A stretch of DNA of 64,000 nt from Serratia marcescens (GCF_006715005.1 NZ_VFMJ01000001.1:434001-498000), one strand, 5' to 3'. Shown: positions 40,724 to 58,065, numbered from the stretch's first letter. The notes: a model not told the origin generated them from the letters alone. Translations and numbers: made by a program.

Positions 40724-41617
40724 ATGAACTTAGGCGCACTGGTATCGGAAACCCGCAACCCGGCCACCATGGGGCTGGATGAGATGTCGACGCTGGACAT
40801 GGTCCGCTGCTTTAACCAGGAAGACCGCAAGGTGCCGGAGGCGATTGAAAAGGTGCTGCCGGCGATTGCGCAGGCGGTCGATTTGGCTGCGGCGGCGTTG
40901 AAGGCCGGTGGGCGGCTGATTTATCTGGGCGCCGGTACCAGCGGCCGCCTGGGCGTGCTGGATGCCTCCGAGTGCCCGCCGACCTTCGGCGTGCCGCACG
41001 GCGTGGTGGTGGGGCTGATCGCCGGCGGGCCGGGCGCGCTGCTCAAAGCGGTGGAGGGGGCGGAAGACGACGATGCCCTGGGCGAAGCCGATCTCCGTGC
41101 GCTGAACCTCACCGCCGTCGATATGGTGGTGGGGCTGGCGGCCTCCGGGCGCACGCCTTATGTGATTGGCGCACTGCGCTATGCGCGTGGGCTGGGCTGC
41201 CCGACGGCGGCCATCTCCTGCAACCCGGATTCGCCGATCGCGCATGAAGCGCAGGTGGCGATCTCGCCAGTGGTGGGGCCGGAGGCCCTGACCGGCTCGA
41301 CGCGCCTGAAATCCGGCACCGCACAGAAACTGGTGCTCAACATGCTGTCGACCGGCGCGATGGTCAAGCTGGGCAAGGTCTACCAGAACCTGATGGTGGA
41401 CGTGAAGGCCACCAACGTCAAACTGGTGGATCGCGCCTGCCGCATCGTGGTGGAGGCCACCGGCGCCGAACGCGCTCAGGCGGAGGCGGCGCTGGCGCAG
41501 ACCGACTTTGAGGTTAAACCGGCGATCCTGATGATTTTGGCCGGCGTCAGCGCCGAAGAGGCGCTGCAGCGACTGCAGCAGCACGACGGTTACCTGCGCG
41601 CGGCGCTGGCGCGTTAA
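40724..41617 (+). CDS. murQ: N-acetylmuramic acid 6-phosphate etherase MurQ
   Basis: A 297-residue SIS-family enzyme that cleaves the D-lactyl ether of MurNAc-6-phosphate to GlcNAc-6-phosphate, in cell-wall sugar recycling. Family marks: [25 protein letters not shown] at the N-terminus, [25 protein letters not shown] (SIS core) and [21 protein letters not shown] with the catalytic Glu region. It has AAAGGTGAA upstream and is first in murQ-murP-pgpC. Expression is probably controlled by YfhH. Confidence 0.95.
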   Translation: MNLGALVSETRNPATMGLDEMSTLDMVRCFNQEDRKVPEAIEKVLPAIAQAVDLAAAALKAGGRLIYLGAGTSGRLGVLDASECPPTFGVPHGVVVGLIAGGPGALLKAVEGAEDDDALGEADLRALNLTAVDMVVGLAASGRTPYVIGALRYARGLGCPTAAISCNPDSPIAHEAQVAISPVVGPEALTGSTRLKSGTAQKLVLNMLSTGAMVKLGKVYQNLMVDVKATNVKLVDRACRIVVEATGAERAQAEAALAQTDFEVKPAILMILAGVSAEEALQRLQQHDGYLRAALAR

Positions 41618-41635
41618 TTCACGGTGGGGGCGGCG

Positions 41636-43003
41636 ATGGACAAGACAACGGCATTGGCGACACAGATCCTGGCGGGCGTGGGGGGCGAGGGCAATATCCT
41701 CAAACTGGAGAACTGCATGACGCGGGTGCGCGTCGAGGTCAGCGACGAGCAGCGTCTGGACTTGGCCGCCCTCAAGCAGCTGCCCGGCGTGAAAGGCTAT
41801 ATCAAACAGGGTGAGCAGCATCAGTTTATCGTCGGCCCAGGCGCCGCTGCCAAGGTGGTGGACGCCATGCGCGCCTTGCTGAGCGGCAGCGCGCAGCCCG
41901 TCGTCGCCGTCGGTGATGCGGCGCGCACCAAGGCGCAGGCCAAGCAAAAATACGCTGCGCCGATGAGCGGCGCGCTGAAAAAGCTGGCCGATGTCTTTAT
42001 TCCGCTGATCCCGGCGTTTATCGCCTCGGGTTTGATCACCGGCATCATCAACCTGCTGAAACGGCCTGACATCGCCGGCCAGCTGGCGGTGGACTACCCG
42101 AACGTGCTGGGGCTGTTGGCGATCTTCGGCAGCGCGGTGTTCGCCATCATGAACATTTTGGTCGGGGTCAACGCCGCGCGGGTATTCGGCGGTTCTCAGG
42201 CGATGGGCGGCGTGATGGCCGGCATTCTCTCCAGCCCGGCGCTGGCGCAGATTACCTTGTTCGGCGAGGCGTTGCAGCCGGGGCGCGGCGGAGTGATCGC
42301 CGTGCTGCTGGTGGTGGCGTTGATGTGCTGGGTGGAGAAACGCCTGCGCACGCTGCTGCCGGAGTCGGTCGAACTGATCCTTAACCCTTTGCTGACCACG
42401 CTGGTCACCGCCTCGTTGGCGATCCTGATTCTGCAGCCGATCGGGGGGATTATTTCCGACGCCATCGCCCACGGCGCCAATCTGGCTATCGACAAGGGCG
42501 GGCTGCTGGTGGGAGCGCTGCTCTCGGGGCTGTTCCTGCCGCTGGTGCTCTCCGGCCTGCATCAGGGGCTGGTGCCGATCCACGTCGAGCTGGTGCAGGC
42601 GCACGGTTCCAACCCGCTGCTGCCGATCCTGGCGATGGCCGGCGTCGGTCAGGTGGGGGCGGCGCTGGCGGTGCTGTTGAAAACCCGCAACGCGCGGCTG
42701 AAGAAGGTGATCAAAGGGGCGTTGCCGGTCGGCATTCTCGGCATCGGCGAGCCGCTGATCTTCGGGGTGACGCTGCCGCTGGGCCGGCCGTTTATCGGCG
42801 CCTGCCTCGGCGGCGCGGTCGGCGGTGCGCTCATCAGCTACTGGAAGGTGGCGACGGTCATCACCTTCGGCATTTCGGGACTGCCTTTGGCGTTGACCAT
42901 CGTCTCAGGTAAGGTGATGTTGTATCTGGCGGGGATGCTGATTACGATTATCGCCGGTTTTCTCTTCACCTGGATGATGGGGTTCAACGATCCCGAGGAG
43001 TAG
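41636..43003 (+). CDS. murP: PTS MurNAc-specific EIIBC component MurP
   Basis: A 455-residue permease. ATG 41636 follows GGGGGCGG; an in-frame GTG at 41624 is less likely. The EIIB domain holds the phospho-accepting Cys27 in KLENCMTRVRV; residues about 105-450 form the ten-helix EIIC domain, with the GIGEPLIFGVTLPLGRPF sugar-site motif. It imports MurNAc while phosphorylating it, giving the MurQ substrate. There is no EIIA domain; in E. coli Crr supplies it. Confidence 0.93.
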   Translation: MDKTTALATQILAGVGGEGNILKLENCMTRVRVEVSDEQRLDLAALKQLPGVKGYIKQGEQHQFIVGPGAAAKVVDAMRALLSGSAQPVVAVGDAARTKAQAKQKYAAPMSGALKKLADVFIPLIPAFIASGLITGIINLLKRPDIAGQLAVDYPNVLGLLAIFGSAVFAIMNILVGVNAARVFGGSQAMGGVMAGILSSPALAQITLFGEALQPGRGGVIAVLLVVALMCWVEKRLRTLLPESVELILNPLLTTLVTASLAILILQPIGGIISDAIAHGANLAIDKGGLLVGALLSGLFLPLVLSGLHQGLVPIHVELVQAHGSNPLLPILAMAGVGQVGAALAVLLKTRNARLKKVIKGALPVGILGIGEPLIFGVTLPLGRPFIGACLGGAVGGALISYWKVATVITFGISGLPLALTIVSGKVMLYLAGMLITIIAGFLFTWMMGFNDPEE

Positions 43004-43006
43004 CGT

Positions 43007-43663
43007 TTGAGCGTCAAGCAGCAACCATCGGCCTCAGAGGGGCGCCGCGTGGTCTTTTTCGATCTGGACGGCACCTTGCATCAGGAGGATATGTTCGGCA
43101 GTTTCTTGCGCTTTCTGCTGCGCCGTTTGCCGCTGAACCTGTTGCTGGTGATACCGCTGCTGCTGCCGATCGGTCTGGCGCTGCTGCTGCTGGGGCGCGC
43201 CGCGCGTTGGCCGATGAGCCTGCTGCTGTGGGCGATCACTTTCGGGCGTTCCGAAGCGACGCTGAAGGCGCTGGAGCGGCAGTTTATCGAGGCCTTTCGC
43301 CAGAAGGTGACCGCATTTCCGGTGGTGCAAATGCGGTTGCGGCAGTACCTGGAAGAGCACGATGCCGAAGTGTGGCTGATTACCGGCTCGCCGGAACGGC
43401 TGGTGGAGCAGGTGTATCGCGATTCGGCGTTTCTGCCGCAGGTGCGGTTGATCGGCAGCCGCATCACGCGCCGCTGCGGCGGCTGGGTCTTGACCCTGCG
43501 CTGCTTGGGAGCGCAGAAAGTGGTGCAACTGGAGCAACGGCTCGGGGCGCCGCTGAAGCTATACAGCGGTTACAGCGACAGTAAGCAGGATAATCCGCTG
43601 CTGTTCTTTTGCGAGCACCGCTGGCGGGTAAGCAAGCAGGGCGAGCTGCAACAGCTGGAATAA
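43007..43663 (+). CDS. pgpC: Phosphatidylglycerophosphatase C (YfhB)
   Basis: A 218-residue membrane HAD phosphatase. The start is TTG 43007 behind GAGGAG, three bases after murP. The HAD motif FFDLDGT gives Asp19 and Asp21, a membrane segment lies at about 42-65 (LLLVIPLLLPIGLALLLLG), and WLITGSPERLVEQV plus YSGYSDSKQDNPLL carry motifs II-IV. It removes phosphate from phosphatidylglycerophosphate to give phosphatidylglycerol. Its link to the murQP operon is positional. Confidence 0.87.
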   Translation: MSVKQQPSASEGRRVVFFDLDGTLHQEDMFGSFLRFLLRRLPLNLLLVIPLLLPIGLALLLLGRAARWPMSLLLWAITFGRSEATLKALERQFIEAFRQKVTAFPVVQMRLRQYLEEHDAEVWLITGSPERLVEQVYRDSAFLPQVRLIGSRITRRCGGWVLTLRCLGAQKVVQLEQRLGAPLKLYSGYSDSKQDNPLLFFCEHRWRVSKQGELQQLE

Positions 43664-43666
43664 ATC

Positions 43667-43688
43667 AAGGGCGGGGGATCCCGCCCTT
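43667..43688. terminator. Bidirectional terminator between pgpC and the DUF2157 gene
   Basis: AAGGGCGGG-ggat-CCCGCCCTT, a perfect 9-bp stem with a four-base loop between convergent genes. Its closing A/T pairs give short U-runs in both directions. Confidence 0.75.
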
Positions 43689-43711
43689 ATTGCTTTTTGT
43701 CGGTACCGCGA

Positions 43712-44764
43712 TCAGTCGTCGGTCACGTCGTGCGGCTTGCGCCCCAGCTGCCAAATCTTCTCCGCATAATGCCCCAGCGCCCACAGGCTCAGGCCGAGCA
43801 GCACGAAGAAAATCGCCTTCGGCATGCTGTCCCAGAAAAACTCGAACAGACGGGTATACAGGTTGATGCCGAGGAAGGTTAGCCCGAAGCCGCGCAGCAT
43901 GGCGTCGTCATGCTTCAGCCCCAGCCAAATGGCGGCGAGGGCGACCAGCCCGAACAGCAGGCTCCAGTGGAACAGCTCGATCTGGCGTGCGCTGTACCAG
44001 CTGTCGAGATCGCCGTAGTTGCCGAAGATAGACAGCAGCCACAGGGCGATAAACAGGTACAGCAGGCCCATCGCCAGCGACACCCGCTGCAGACCGCGCT
44101 GCGCCAACAGCGGCCGCAGCAGCAACGCGGCGGCGATCAGCACTGCACCAAAGGCGATAAAGCGAATCGGGTAGCTCATGCCGAGCCAGTAGGCCCCCCA
44201 ACCGGACAGGTAACCGGTCTCGGCGCCGAAGGCGTTGCCGAGCGACAGCAGGGCGAACCACCACACCAGCCCGGAGCGGCTGAACCAGCCGATCGCGCCG
44301 TACAGCAGCGCGGCGAACAGCAGCAGCACGGAAACCCGGCCGCTGCCGTTATCCAGCCAGACCCCCAGCTGCCATAAGGCGCAGGCGGTAAGCAACACGG
44401 CGACAAACAGCGCCGCCTCGTTGCCGTAGCGTTTTTCCGGGTGGCGCCGGCGGCGACGCAGCGCCCAGACGTAGGCCAGCGCCGCCAGTACGCCGGCGAT
44501 CGCCATGCGCACCGGCGCGTCGAAGCGGAACAGTCCGCTGAGCCATGCAAGCAGTTCGCTGTCGGCGAACAGGCTGGTGACGGCGATCAGCAGCGAGGCC
44601 AGCGCGGCGAGAAACGCATAGCGCGCCAGCCGCCGCCAGTCGAAAGGCTGCACGTCCACATGCTGCAGCAGTTGCTGCCGTTGTTCGGGCGTCAAGGCGC
44701 CTTCCCCAACCCAGCCGTCCAGCGCCTTACGCACCACGGTGGCGTTCTTTTTACTGAGTTTCAT
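43712..44764 (-). CDS. DUF2157 family membrane protein
   Basis: A 350-residue protein starting MKLSKKNATVVRKAL at ATG 44764. The N-terminal 55 residues are soluble and helical (DUF2157: LTPEQRQQLLQHV...FDWRRLARY), followed by about ten hydrophobic segments and an HDVTDD tail. It is an inner-membrane protein of unknown function. Longer upstream extensions of the frame overlap the tadA promoter and gene and look non-coding. Confidence 0.75.
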   Translation of the reverse strand: MKLSKKNATVVRKALDGWVGEGALTPEQRQQLLQHVDVQPFDWRRLARYAFLAALASLLIAVTSLFADSELLAWLSGLFRFDAPVRMAIAGVLAALAYVWALRRRRRHPEKRYGNEAALFVAVLLTACALWQLGVWLDNGSGRVSVLLLFAALLYGAIGWFSRSGLVWWFALLSLGNAFGAETGYLSGWGAYWLGMSYPIRFIAFGAVLIAAALLLRPLLAQRGLQRVSLAMGLLYLFIALWLLSIFGNYGDLDSWYSARQIELFHWSLLFGLVALAAIWLGLKHDDAMLRGFGLTFLGINLYTRLFEFFWDSMPKAIFFVLLGLSLWALGHYAEKIWQLGRKPHDVTDD

Positions 44765-44848
44765 GCTTCTTGTCCCTGAATCACACGCTGATTTGGCCAG
44801 TATAGCCATTGGCGGGCGGCTACGACAAAGGGAGGCTAGTGTGTATAA

Positions 44849-45388
<540 letters not shown>

Positions 45389-46906
45389 TCAGTAGTTGAG
45401 CGCCAGTTCCGGCATCACCGTCGGATAGCCTTTCCCCAACGCCTCCTGCTCGGCGGCCGCTTGCGCCGCCTTTCTCTCTTTTTCCTGCAGATAGCCCACC
45501 AGGCTGACCTGGTAGCGGCGGATATTTTCTACATAGTTGTAGGCTTCACGCCCGCGCGCATAGCCGTAGGTCAACTGCGGGTAGTAGCGTTTTTGGCTGA
45601 GCATCGGCAGGCGCTGTTTGACGTCGACCCAACTGTCCGGATTGCCCTTTTGCGTCTTGGTCAGCTTGCGCGCGTCCAGCATGTGGCCCCAGCCCATGTT
45701 GTAGGCCGCCAGCGAGAACCAGATGCGCTCGTCTTCCGGCACGCTGTCCGGCACCTTGGCCATCAGCCGCTGCAGGTAAAGGGCGCCGCCCTGAACGCTC
45801 TCTTCCGGATCGAGGCGGTCGTTGACCCCCAGGCCGTCGGCGGTGGCGCGGGTCAGCATCATCAGGCCGCGCACGCCGGTGGGCGAGGTGGCCTGCGGAT
45901 TCCAGTGCGATTCCTGATAGGCGATGGCCGCCAGCAGCTTCCAGTCGATCTCGTTGGCGTGCTTCTCGAACAGCGGGCGGAAGTTGGGCAGCACCGAATC
46001 GATGGCCGACAGGAAGGTTTTGGTGTCCACATAGTCGAAGCTGCCGACGTGGCCAAGGTACTTCTCTTCCAGCCGTGCCAGGGTGCCGTCGTCTACCATC
46101 TGGCTGTAGAAGTCCAGCATCGCCGCGTACAGGCTGTCGTCGCCGTCGCGTTTCAGATACCAGGTGACCGGCTCTTCGTCGGTGACGTCGAACGCCACCG
46201 CCAACTGCGGATGGATGCGCTGCAGCAGCGCGATGGTCACCGAATCGCCGAGGGTGTAGTCCAGCTTGCCGTCGGCAACCCGCTCCAGCAGCTCTTTGGA
46301 GGTGAGATCGCTGGAGGCTTCCCAGGCGAGATCCGGGTATTTATCCTGTTTGAGCTGCTTTAGCGTGCTGACGTGCGCAGAACCGGAGGCGACCGCCAGC
46401 TTGCCTTTAATGTCGGCGAAGCCTTTTGGCCGCGGGGTGCCCAGCCGGTACACCAGCTGTTGGGAAACGGAGTAGTAGGCGGGGCCGGTGCGTGCGCGGC
46501 TGAGGCGCTCCTGGTTGTAGATCAGGCCTGCAGCCAGCAGGTCGGCGTCGTCGTCGTCCAGATCGTCGAACAGGTCATTGATGTTCTGATGGGGGATCAC
46601 CACCAGCTTTACCCCGAGGTAGTTGGCGAAGCGCTTGGCCAGTTCGTAGTCGAGCCCACCCGGCCCTTGCTTGGTGTTGAAATAGGTCAGCGGTGAATTC
46701 AGCGTGCTGATACGCAACTCGCCGCGGGAGATGATCTCCTGGAGTTGCCCGCCCTGGCCGCTGCGCCAGGTAATATTGGGCCACAGCGCGAGAGCCAGAA
46801 GCAGGGTGACAACGCCGATGAGGATGTAGTTTATTTTAAGACGTTTCAAATAGTTATCCAGTGGTGGCACAGGTACACCGGCGACGACAACCGCGACTTT
46901 TCTCAT
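45389..46906 (-). CDS. mltF: Membrane-bound lytic murein transglycosylase F
   Basis: A 505-residue protein. Residues about 24-45 ([19 protein letters not shown]) form the membrane signal; about 60-290 a periplasmic solute-binding-like domain ([13 protein letters not shown]); about 310-430 the lysozyme-like domain with catalytic Glu in [19 protein letters not shown]. It cleaves peptidoglycan glycans to 1,6-anhydro ends. The first 19 residues are absent from E. coli MltF, so a TTG at 46849 may be the true start. Confidence 0.92.
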   Translation of the reverse strand: MRKVAVVVAGVPVPPLDNYLKRLKINYILIGVVTLLLALALWPNITWRSGQGGQLQEIISRGELRISTLNSPLTYFNTKQGPGGLDYELAKRFANYLGVKLVVIPHQNINDLFDDLDDDDADLLAAGLIYNQERLSRARTGPAYYSVSQQLVYRLGTPRPKGFADIKGKLAVASGSAHVSTLKQLKQDKYPDLAWEASSDLTSKELLERVADGKLDYTLGDSVTIALLQRIHPQLAVAFDVTDEEPVTWYLKRDGDDSLYAAMLDFYSQMVDDGTLARLEEKYLGHVGSFDYVDTKTFLSAIDSVLPNFRPLFEKHANEIDWKLLAAIAYQESHWNPQATSPTGVRGLMMLTRATADGLGVNDRLDPEESVQGGALYLQRLMAKVPDSVPEDERIWFSLAAYNMGWGHMLDARKLTKTQKGNPDSWVDVKQRLPMLSQKRYYPQLTYGYARGREAYNYVENIRRYQVSLVGYLQEKERKAAQAAAEQEALGKGYPTVMPELALNY

Positions 46907-47016
46907 GGTTAAATCACCAGTGCGGGGGGCATTTTGCGCAACAAAACGCCAGTGTGCAACTTTATTGACACGTTATGACAATTCGACGGTGCGGCACGCT
47001 TTTATCAATAATCCCT

Positions 47017-47032
47017 ACGCAAACGGTTTCGT
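47017..47032. promoter_or_regulatory. PurR operator of purL
   Basis: ACGCAAACGGTTTCGT differs at one position from the E. coli PurR consensus ACGCAAACGTTTTCGT. It overlaps the -35 region of the purL promoter, so purine-bound PurR should repress purL. Confidence 0.85.
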
Positions 47033-47055
47033 CGGCGGCGAGGATTCTCTATAAT
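47027..47055 (+). promoter_or_regulatory. purL promoter
   Basis: TTTCGT (47027-47032) and a perfect TATAAT (47050-47055) are 17 bases apart, with the -35 inside the PurR box. The leader to the ATG at 47128 is about 65 bases. Confidence 0.7.
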
Positions 47056-47127
47056 GACGCGCGTTTTCCCCTGTTGCGCCCAATGAAGCGTCTTATCCGT
47101 CGCTTCGAAGACGAGAGAACTTTGATT

Positions 47128-51018
<3,891 letters not shown>

Positions 51019-51038
51019 AAACGGCCACCACCGTACAG

Positions 51039-51066
51039 AGGGCGCAAGCAATTGCGCCCTTTTTTT
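51039..51066 (+). terminator. purL terminator
   Basis: AGGGCGCAA-gcaa-TTGCGCCCT followed by seven T. It separates purL from the glmY regulatory region. Confidence 0.9.
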
Positions 51067-51094
51067 ATGGCCGGCGCTCGCCGACTGGCGGCAG

Positions 51095-51207
51095 TGTCTG
51101 CATTTTGCGACAGGCGCTATTTTCCCTGTCGCTAAATGGAGACATTTAACCTTTTGATTTTATTGGTGGTAAGCGGGTTTGGCTTTAGTTGTCTGCATTT
51201 GGCGACA
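51095..51207 (+). promoter_or_regulatory. Three GlrR activator sites upstream of glmY
   Basis: TGTC-N10-GACA occurs three times: 51095-51112, 51127-51144 and 51190-51207. The first and third have almost the same centre (TGCATTTTGC and TGCATTTGGC). They match the GlrR (QseF) enhancer pattern reported for glmY. The AT-rich 51,240-51,310 between them and the promoter is a likely IHF bend. Confidence 0.85.
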
Positions 51208-51314
51208 GCGCGGCGTTTTTTTCATCGCTCATCGGGGCGTGATGCGCAAAGAAATTTGCTGATGTAATTTTAATTTTTAATAAAATCATAAATTTATAAT
51301 TTTAATTGCAAAGT

Positions 51315-51330
51315 TGGCACGCAACGTGCA
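51315..51330 (+). promoter_or_regulatory. Sigma-54 promoter of glmY
   Basis: TGGCAC-gcaacg-TGCA supplies GG (51316-51317) and GC (51328-51329) with the twelve-base spacing required by RpoN. Transcription should start at about 51342, the first A of the GlmY-like sequence. Confidence 0.82.
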
Positions 51331-51341
51331 TTATTCTCGTC

Positions 51342-51510
51342 AGTTGCTCATTCAACTTTTTATGACGGCGCCGTAATTAGACGGCAAATCGCCTCATAAG
51401 CCTCCGAATGATGCCAAAGAAATGGTGCCTATCGTCCAACCAAACCGATAACAGACCGTGCAAACGGCTTTATCAAGCATCGGGCGACACGTGGAGTGAG
51501 GCACCGCCTG
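51342..51510 (+). ncRNA. glmY: GlmY small regulatory RNA (3' end approximate)
   Basis: The RNA would begin AGTTGCTCATTCAAC, close to the E. coli start AGTGGCTCATTCACC as I recall it, with the 5' stem GTTGCTCATTCAAC. The later GCCTCATAAG, CCGAATGATG, GGTGCCTATCGTCC and GAGTGAGGCACC match the GlmY/GlmZ family layout. GlmY titrates RapZ and so stabilises GlmZ, which raises glmS translation for amino-sugar synthesis. It sits between purL and glrK as in E. coli. No hairpin with a U-run was found, so the 3' end is a guess; a GTATCCA/TGGATAC stem follows at about 51,510-51,550. Confidence 0.8.
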
Positions 51511-51904
51511 TATCCAACTGTGATGAAGGGTTCATCAATCCTGGATACTTACGGATGCTATTCGTCCTGTTCGATGCCAGCCGCTGCGCTACATCACCCT
51601 GGGGACGAGGTTCAAGGGCATCCACACTTTCCTTGCGTTGGGGCAAGTTTCTTGCCCCGATGTCAATTCTCAACGCTGCGCTTATCCCTGTTTCGTTGCC
51701 TATGCCCTCGAACGCAGACGTTCTCCCTATACTCTCGCTTTCGCACCGGTTGATGCTGCCGGGGCCGCATGTCGTCGGCAGGCCAGGCCTATGGGCGCGG
51801 TTCACCGATCCCACGGTTTTTTCCTGGCGCGCAGGATTCTCCCTTGCCGGGCTTTTCTCTTTCCGGCGAGTCAGTTAGCATCGTGACAGAGCTGAGAGAA
51901 TGAG
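51511..51904. other. Gap of about 390 bases between glmY and glrK, unexplained
   Basis: No convincing coding frame is present; the long plus-strand frames here have no ribosome site and a composition unlike proteins. Visible structures are the GTATCCA/TGGATAC stem with an inner GATGAA/TTCATC and a perfect hairpin GGGGCAAG-ttt-CTTGCCCC near 51,640-51,660 without a T-run. It presumably holds the glmY 3' end and the glrK promoter. Confidence 0.5.
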
Positions 51905-53341
51905 ATGATTTCGTTGAAAAAATGGCGTTTATTCCCCCGTTCGCTGCGGCAATTGGTGCTGCTGGCCTTTCTGTTGGTGCTGCTGCCGCTGCTGGTACTG
52001 GCCTATCAGGCCTACCAGAGTCTGGATCACCTCAGCGCGCAGGCGGCGGACATCAACCGCACCACGCTGGTGGACGCGCGGCGCAGCGAGGCGATGACCA
52101 GCGTGGCGCTGGAGATGGAGCGCAGCTACCGTCAGTACTGCGTGCTGGTCGATCCTACGCTGCAGAAGCTGTACCAGAACCAGCGCAAGCAGTATTCGCA
52201 GATGCTGGACGCCCACGCGCCGATCCTGCCGGACGAGCGCTACTACCAAACGCTGCGCCAGTTGCTGACCCAGCTGGCCGCGATCAAATGCCATAACAGC
52301 GGGCCGGACCAAGAGGCTTCCGCCTTGCTCGAGTCGTTCTCCCGTTCCAACGCCGAAATGGTGCAGGCCACGCGCGCGGTGGTGTTCTCGCGCGGCCAGC
52401 AGCTGCAGCAGGCCATTGCCGAGCGGGGCCAGTTCTTCGGCTGGCAGGCGCTGCTGCTGTTCCTGGTCAGCGTGCTGCTGGTGGTGCTGTTCACCCGCAT
52501 GATCATCGGGCCGGTCAAGGCCGTAGAGCGAATGATCAACCGCCTGGGAGAAGGGCGTGCGCTGGGCAGCACCGCGTCGTTCAAGGGGCCGCGCGAGCTG
52601 CGTTCGCTGGCGCAGCGCATCATCTGGCTGAGCGAGCGGCTGGCGTGGCTGGAGTCGCAGCGCCACGAGTTCCTGCGCCATATTTCGCACGAGCTGAAAA
52701 CGCCGCTGGCCAGCATGCGTGAAGGCACCGAACTGCTGGCCGACGAGGTGGCGGGGCCGCTGACTTCCGATCAGAAAGAGGTGGTGGCGATCCTCGACAA
52801 CAGCAGCCGCCATCTGCAGCAGCTGATTGAACAGCTGTTGGATTACAACCGCAAACTGGCCGATGGCCCGGCGGAACACGAGAACGTCGAGCTGCGCGAA
52901 ATGGTCGATTTGGTGGTCGCCGCGCACAGTTTGCCGGCGCGGGCGAAGATGATTTCCACCGAAATTACGCTGGAGGCGGAAATCTGCTGGGCAGAGCCTA
53001 CGCTATTAATGCGCGTGCTGGATAATCTCTACTCCAATGCGGTGCACTACGGCAAGGAATCCGGTAACATTTGGATCCGCAGCCGTCAGGTTGGACAACG
53101 GGTGCAAATCGACGTCGCCAATACCGGCACGCCGATCCCCGAGGCTGAAAGAGCCATGATTTTCGAGCCTTTTTTCCAGGGTAGTCACCAGCGAAAAGGG
53201 GCGGTAAAAGGAAGCGGACTGGGGTTGAGCATCGCTCAGGACTGTATCCGTCGCATGCGCGGTGAGCTGCAACTGGCGACGGTCGCCGGTGCAGACGTCT
53301 GCTTCCGCATTGAACTGCCGTTAACCGCCGAGAATGAATAA
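51905..53341 (+). CDS. glrK: Sensor histidine kinase GlrK (QseE)
   Basis: A 478-residue kinase. Membrane segments at about 14-36 and 182-202 flank a periplasmic helical sensor; a HAMP-like linker follows. The phospho-accepting His lies in FLRHISHELKTPLAS (about 259-262), the N box in DNLYSNAVHYG, and G boxes in GSGLGLSI. It phosphorylates GlrR. First gene of glrK-qseG-glrR, which controls the adjacent glmY. Confidence 0.93.
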   Translation: MISLKKWRLFPRSLRQLVLLAFLLVLLPLLVLAYQAYQSLDHLSAQAADINRTTLVDARRSEAMTSVALEMERSYRQYCVLVDPTLQKLYQNQRKQYSQMLDAHAPILPDERYYQTLRQLLTQLAAIKCHNSGPDQEASALLESFSRSNAEMVQATRAVVFSRGQQLQQAIAERGQFFGWQALLLFLVSVLLVVLFTRMIIGPVKAVERMINRLGEGRALGSTASFKGPRELRSLAQRIIWLSERLAWLESQRHEFLRHISHELKTPLASMREGTELLADEVAGPLTSDQKEVVAILDNSSRHLQQLIEQLLDYNRKLADGPAEHENVELREMVDLVVAAHSLPARAKMISTEITLEAEICWAEPTLLMRVLDNLYSNAVHYGKESGNIWIRSRQVGQRVQIDVANTGTPIPEAERAMIFEPFFQGSHQRKGAVKGSGLGLSIAQDCIRRMRGELQLATVAGADVCFRIELPLTAENE

Positions 53342-53344
53342 ATA

Positions 53345-54213
53345 ATGTACACATGGTCTAAACGCCTTCGTCTTTCACAGACCGAACGTTCACCGCGTGC
53401 CACGCACAGAGCGCCGCTCGGCAAACGTCCGATCAGCTGGTTGGGCGCCGTCTTCTTTATGCCGCTGTTGCTGGCGGGCTGCGTCGATCGCGCCGTCAGC
53501 GGTGGCCTGAACCCTCAGCAGCAAGAGGCGATCCCGGATACCAAGGTGATCGATTACCGCACCGCGGCTTGCGATACCCTGTGGCAGTTGGACGACAAGG
53601 ACGCGCTGGATAACTCGCTCTACTGGCTGCGCGCGATGGACTGCGCCGATCGCATCGGGTCGACCCAGGCGCGTGCGCTGGCGAAAACGGTGCCTGGAGA
53701 CAGCTGGTCCGGCGTTTTCAAACAGAGCATCCTGCTGGGCAGCGCACAGCCGACCTCCGGCGAACGCCGCCAGATCATCGACAGGATCAACAGCTATCGG
53801 ATGGAATTCCCCGGTTCACTGCGTCCGCTGACGCAGCTGTGGCGCCAGCAGCAATTGCTGCAGATCACGCTGTTCGATGAGAAAGCGCGCTATCAGCATC
53901 TGCAGGAGAGCAGCGACAGCCAGATCGATTCGCTGCGCCAGAGCCAGGCGCGGCTGCAATCGCAACTGCAGGACACCTCGCGCAAGCTGGAAAACCTGAC
54001 CGATATCGAGCGCCAGCTCTCTTCGCGCAAGCAGCTGCAAGGGGAAATCCCGGACAACAGCGCAGGCTCGCAAAAGGGCGAATCCGCCGGTAAAAACGGT
54101 GTGGCCACCAAAGGGGCTGAGTCCCAGGACGAACCGGAAAAGGGCACCGCGCTGCCGGTTGAACCGGAAGACACCTATACGCCGCACCCTGCCAATAAGG
54201 AGTCCCACGCGCA

Positions 54214-54217
<4 letters not shown>
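53345..54217 (+). CDS. qseG: QseG outer-membrane lipoprotein
   Basis: A 290-residue protein. A basic N-terminus is followed by a signal ending LLLAGC, the lipobox. The mature part contains TAACDTLWQLDDKDALDNSLYWLRAMDCA, a coiled coil (SQIDSLRQSQARLQSQLQ) and a disordered Ser/Glu/Pro tail. In E. coli QseG contacts GlrK/QseE and is needed for its signalling. It starts three bases after glrK and overlaps glrR by four. Confidence 0.88.
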
Positions 54218-55554
<1,337 letters not shown>

Positions 55555-55684
55555 CAGTTTGCCGCCGGCGCCTGCCACGCAGGTTATCAACAAATCCGGC
55601 GGAATGATTTACACTCCGTTCTCTTTGCCGCGGCGCGCCCCGGCGTAGAGCACCATGGAACGTATTAAGCGGGATCGTACACAA

Positions 55685-57657
<1,973 letters not shown>

Positions 57658-57681
57658 TCCTCCGCAGGATCATCGGCCATC

Positions 57682-57703
57682 AGGGCGCAGCGTGCTGCGC
57701 CCT
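57682..57703 (+). terminator. glnB terminator hairpin
   Basis: AGGGCGCAGC-gt-GCTGCGCCCT, a perfect 10-bp inverted repeat followed by a T-rich stretch. A second stem (AACGC-tatc-GCGTT, near 57,784-57,797) flanked by A- and T-runs may terminate in both directions. Confidence 0.7.
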
Positions 57704-57869
57704 TGTCATTTCTGTCCCCCGCGCATCATGCTTCTTCGCCTCGCCGTTTCCCCCTTTTTGCCTGTCAGCATTCTAAAAAAGCGAACGCTATCGCGTTTTT
57801 GATACTTTTCCCGATCGCTTTTCTCGCGGGATCTACAATCAATCTAACTATCTTGATTGAGGTGATCCC

Positions 57870-58059
57870 CAATGAATTTCAAGTTGCGGCTAGGCGGCAA
57901 GGGCGTGCATCCCCAGGAGCTTACTCAAGTAAGTGACTGGGGGGACAAATCTGCCGGGAGCAGATTTGAACGCTGCTCGCAGCGGCCCGTTAGGGCGTGG
58001 CCTACGGATGGGCCACGTAATAGCACGCAGACAACAACGCAGCGGCTTGAAAGGCGATG
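57870..58059. repeat. ERIC element, long form, adjoining the lysR gene
   Basis: The core CCCCAG-gagCTTACT-ca-AGTAAGtga-CTGGGG matches the ERIC (enterobacterial repetitive intergenic consensus) centre used for ERIC-PCR primers. Terminal inverted repeats TTTCAAG (57877-57883) and CTTGAAA (58046-58052) mark the ends. At about 185 bases it is some 60 longer than the usual 127; the extra part holds AAATCTGC/GCAGATTT, CGCTGC/GCAGCG and GTGGCC/GGCCAC stems. Its right end supplies the leader bases directly before the LysR start. Confidence 0.88.
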
Positions 58060-58065
58060 GGGATG

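Noticed and set aside
40730-42604. 624-codon open frame antisense to murQ and murP
   Set aside because: Gln/His/Arg-rich composition typical of the antisense of GC-rich genes; the plus strand encodes well-known proteins.
51408-51878. 156-codon frame between glmY and glrK
   Set aside because: It starts inside the GlmY-like RNA, has no ribosome site, and its sequence does not look like a folded protein.
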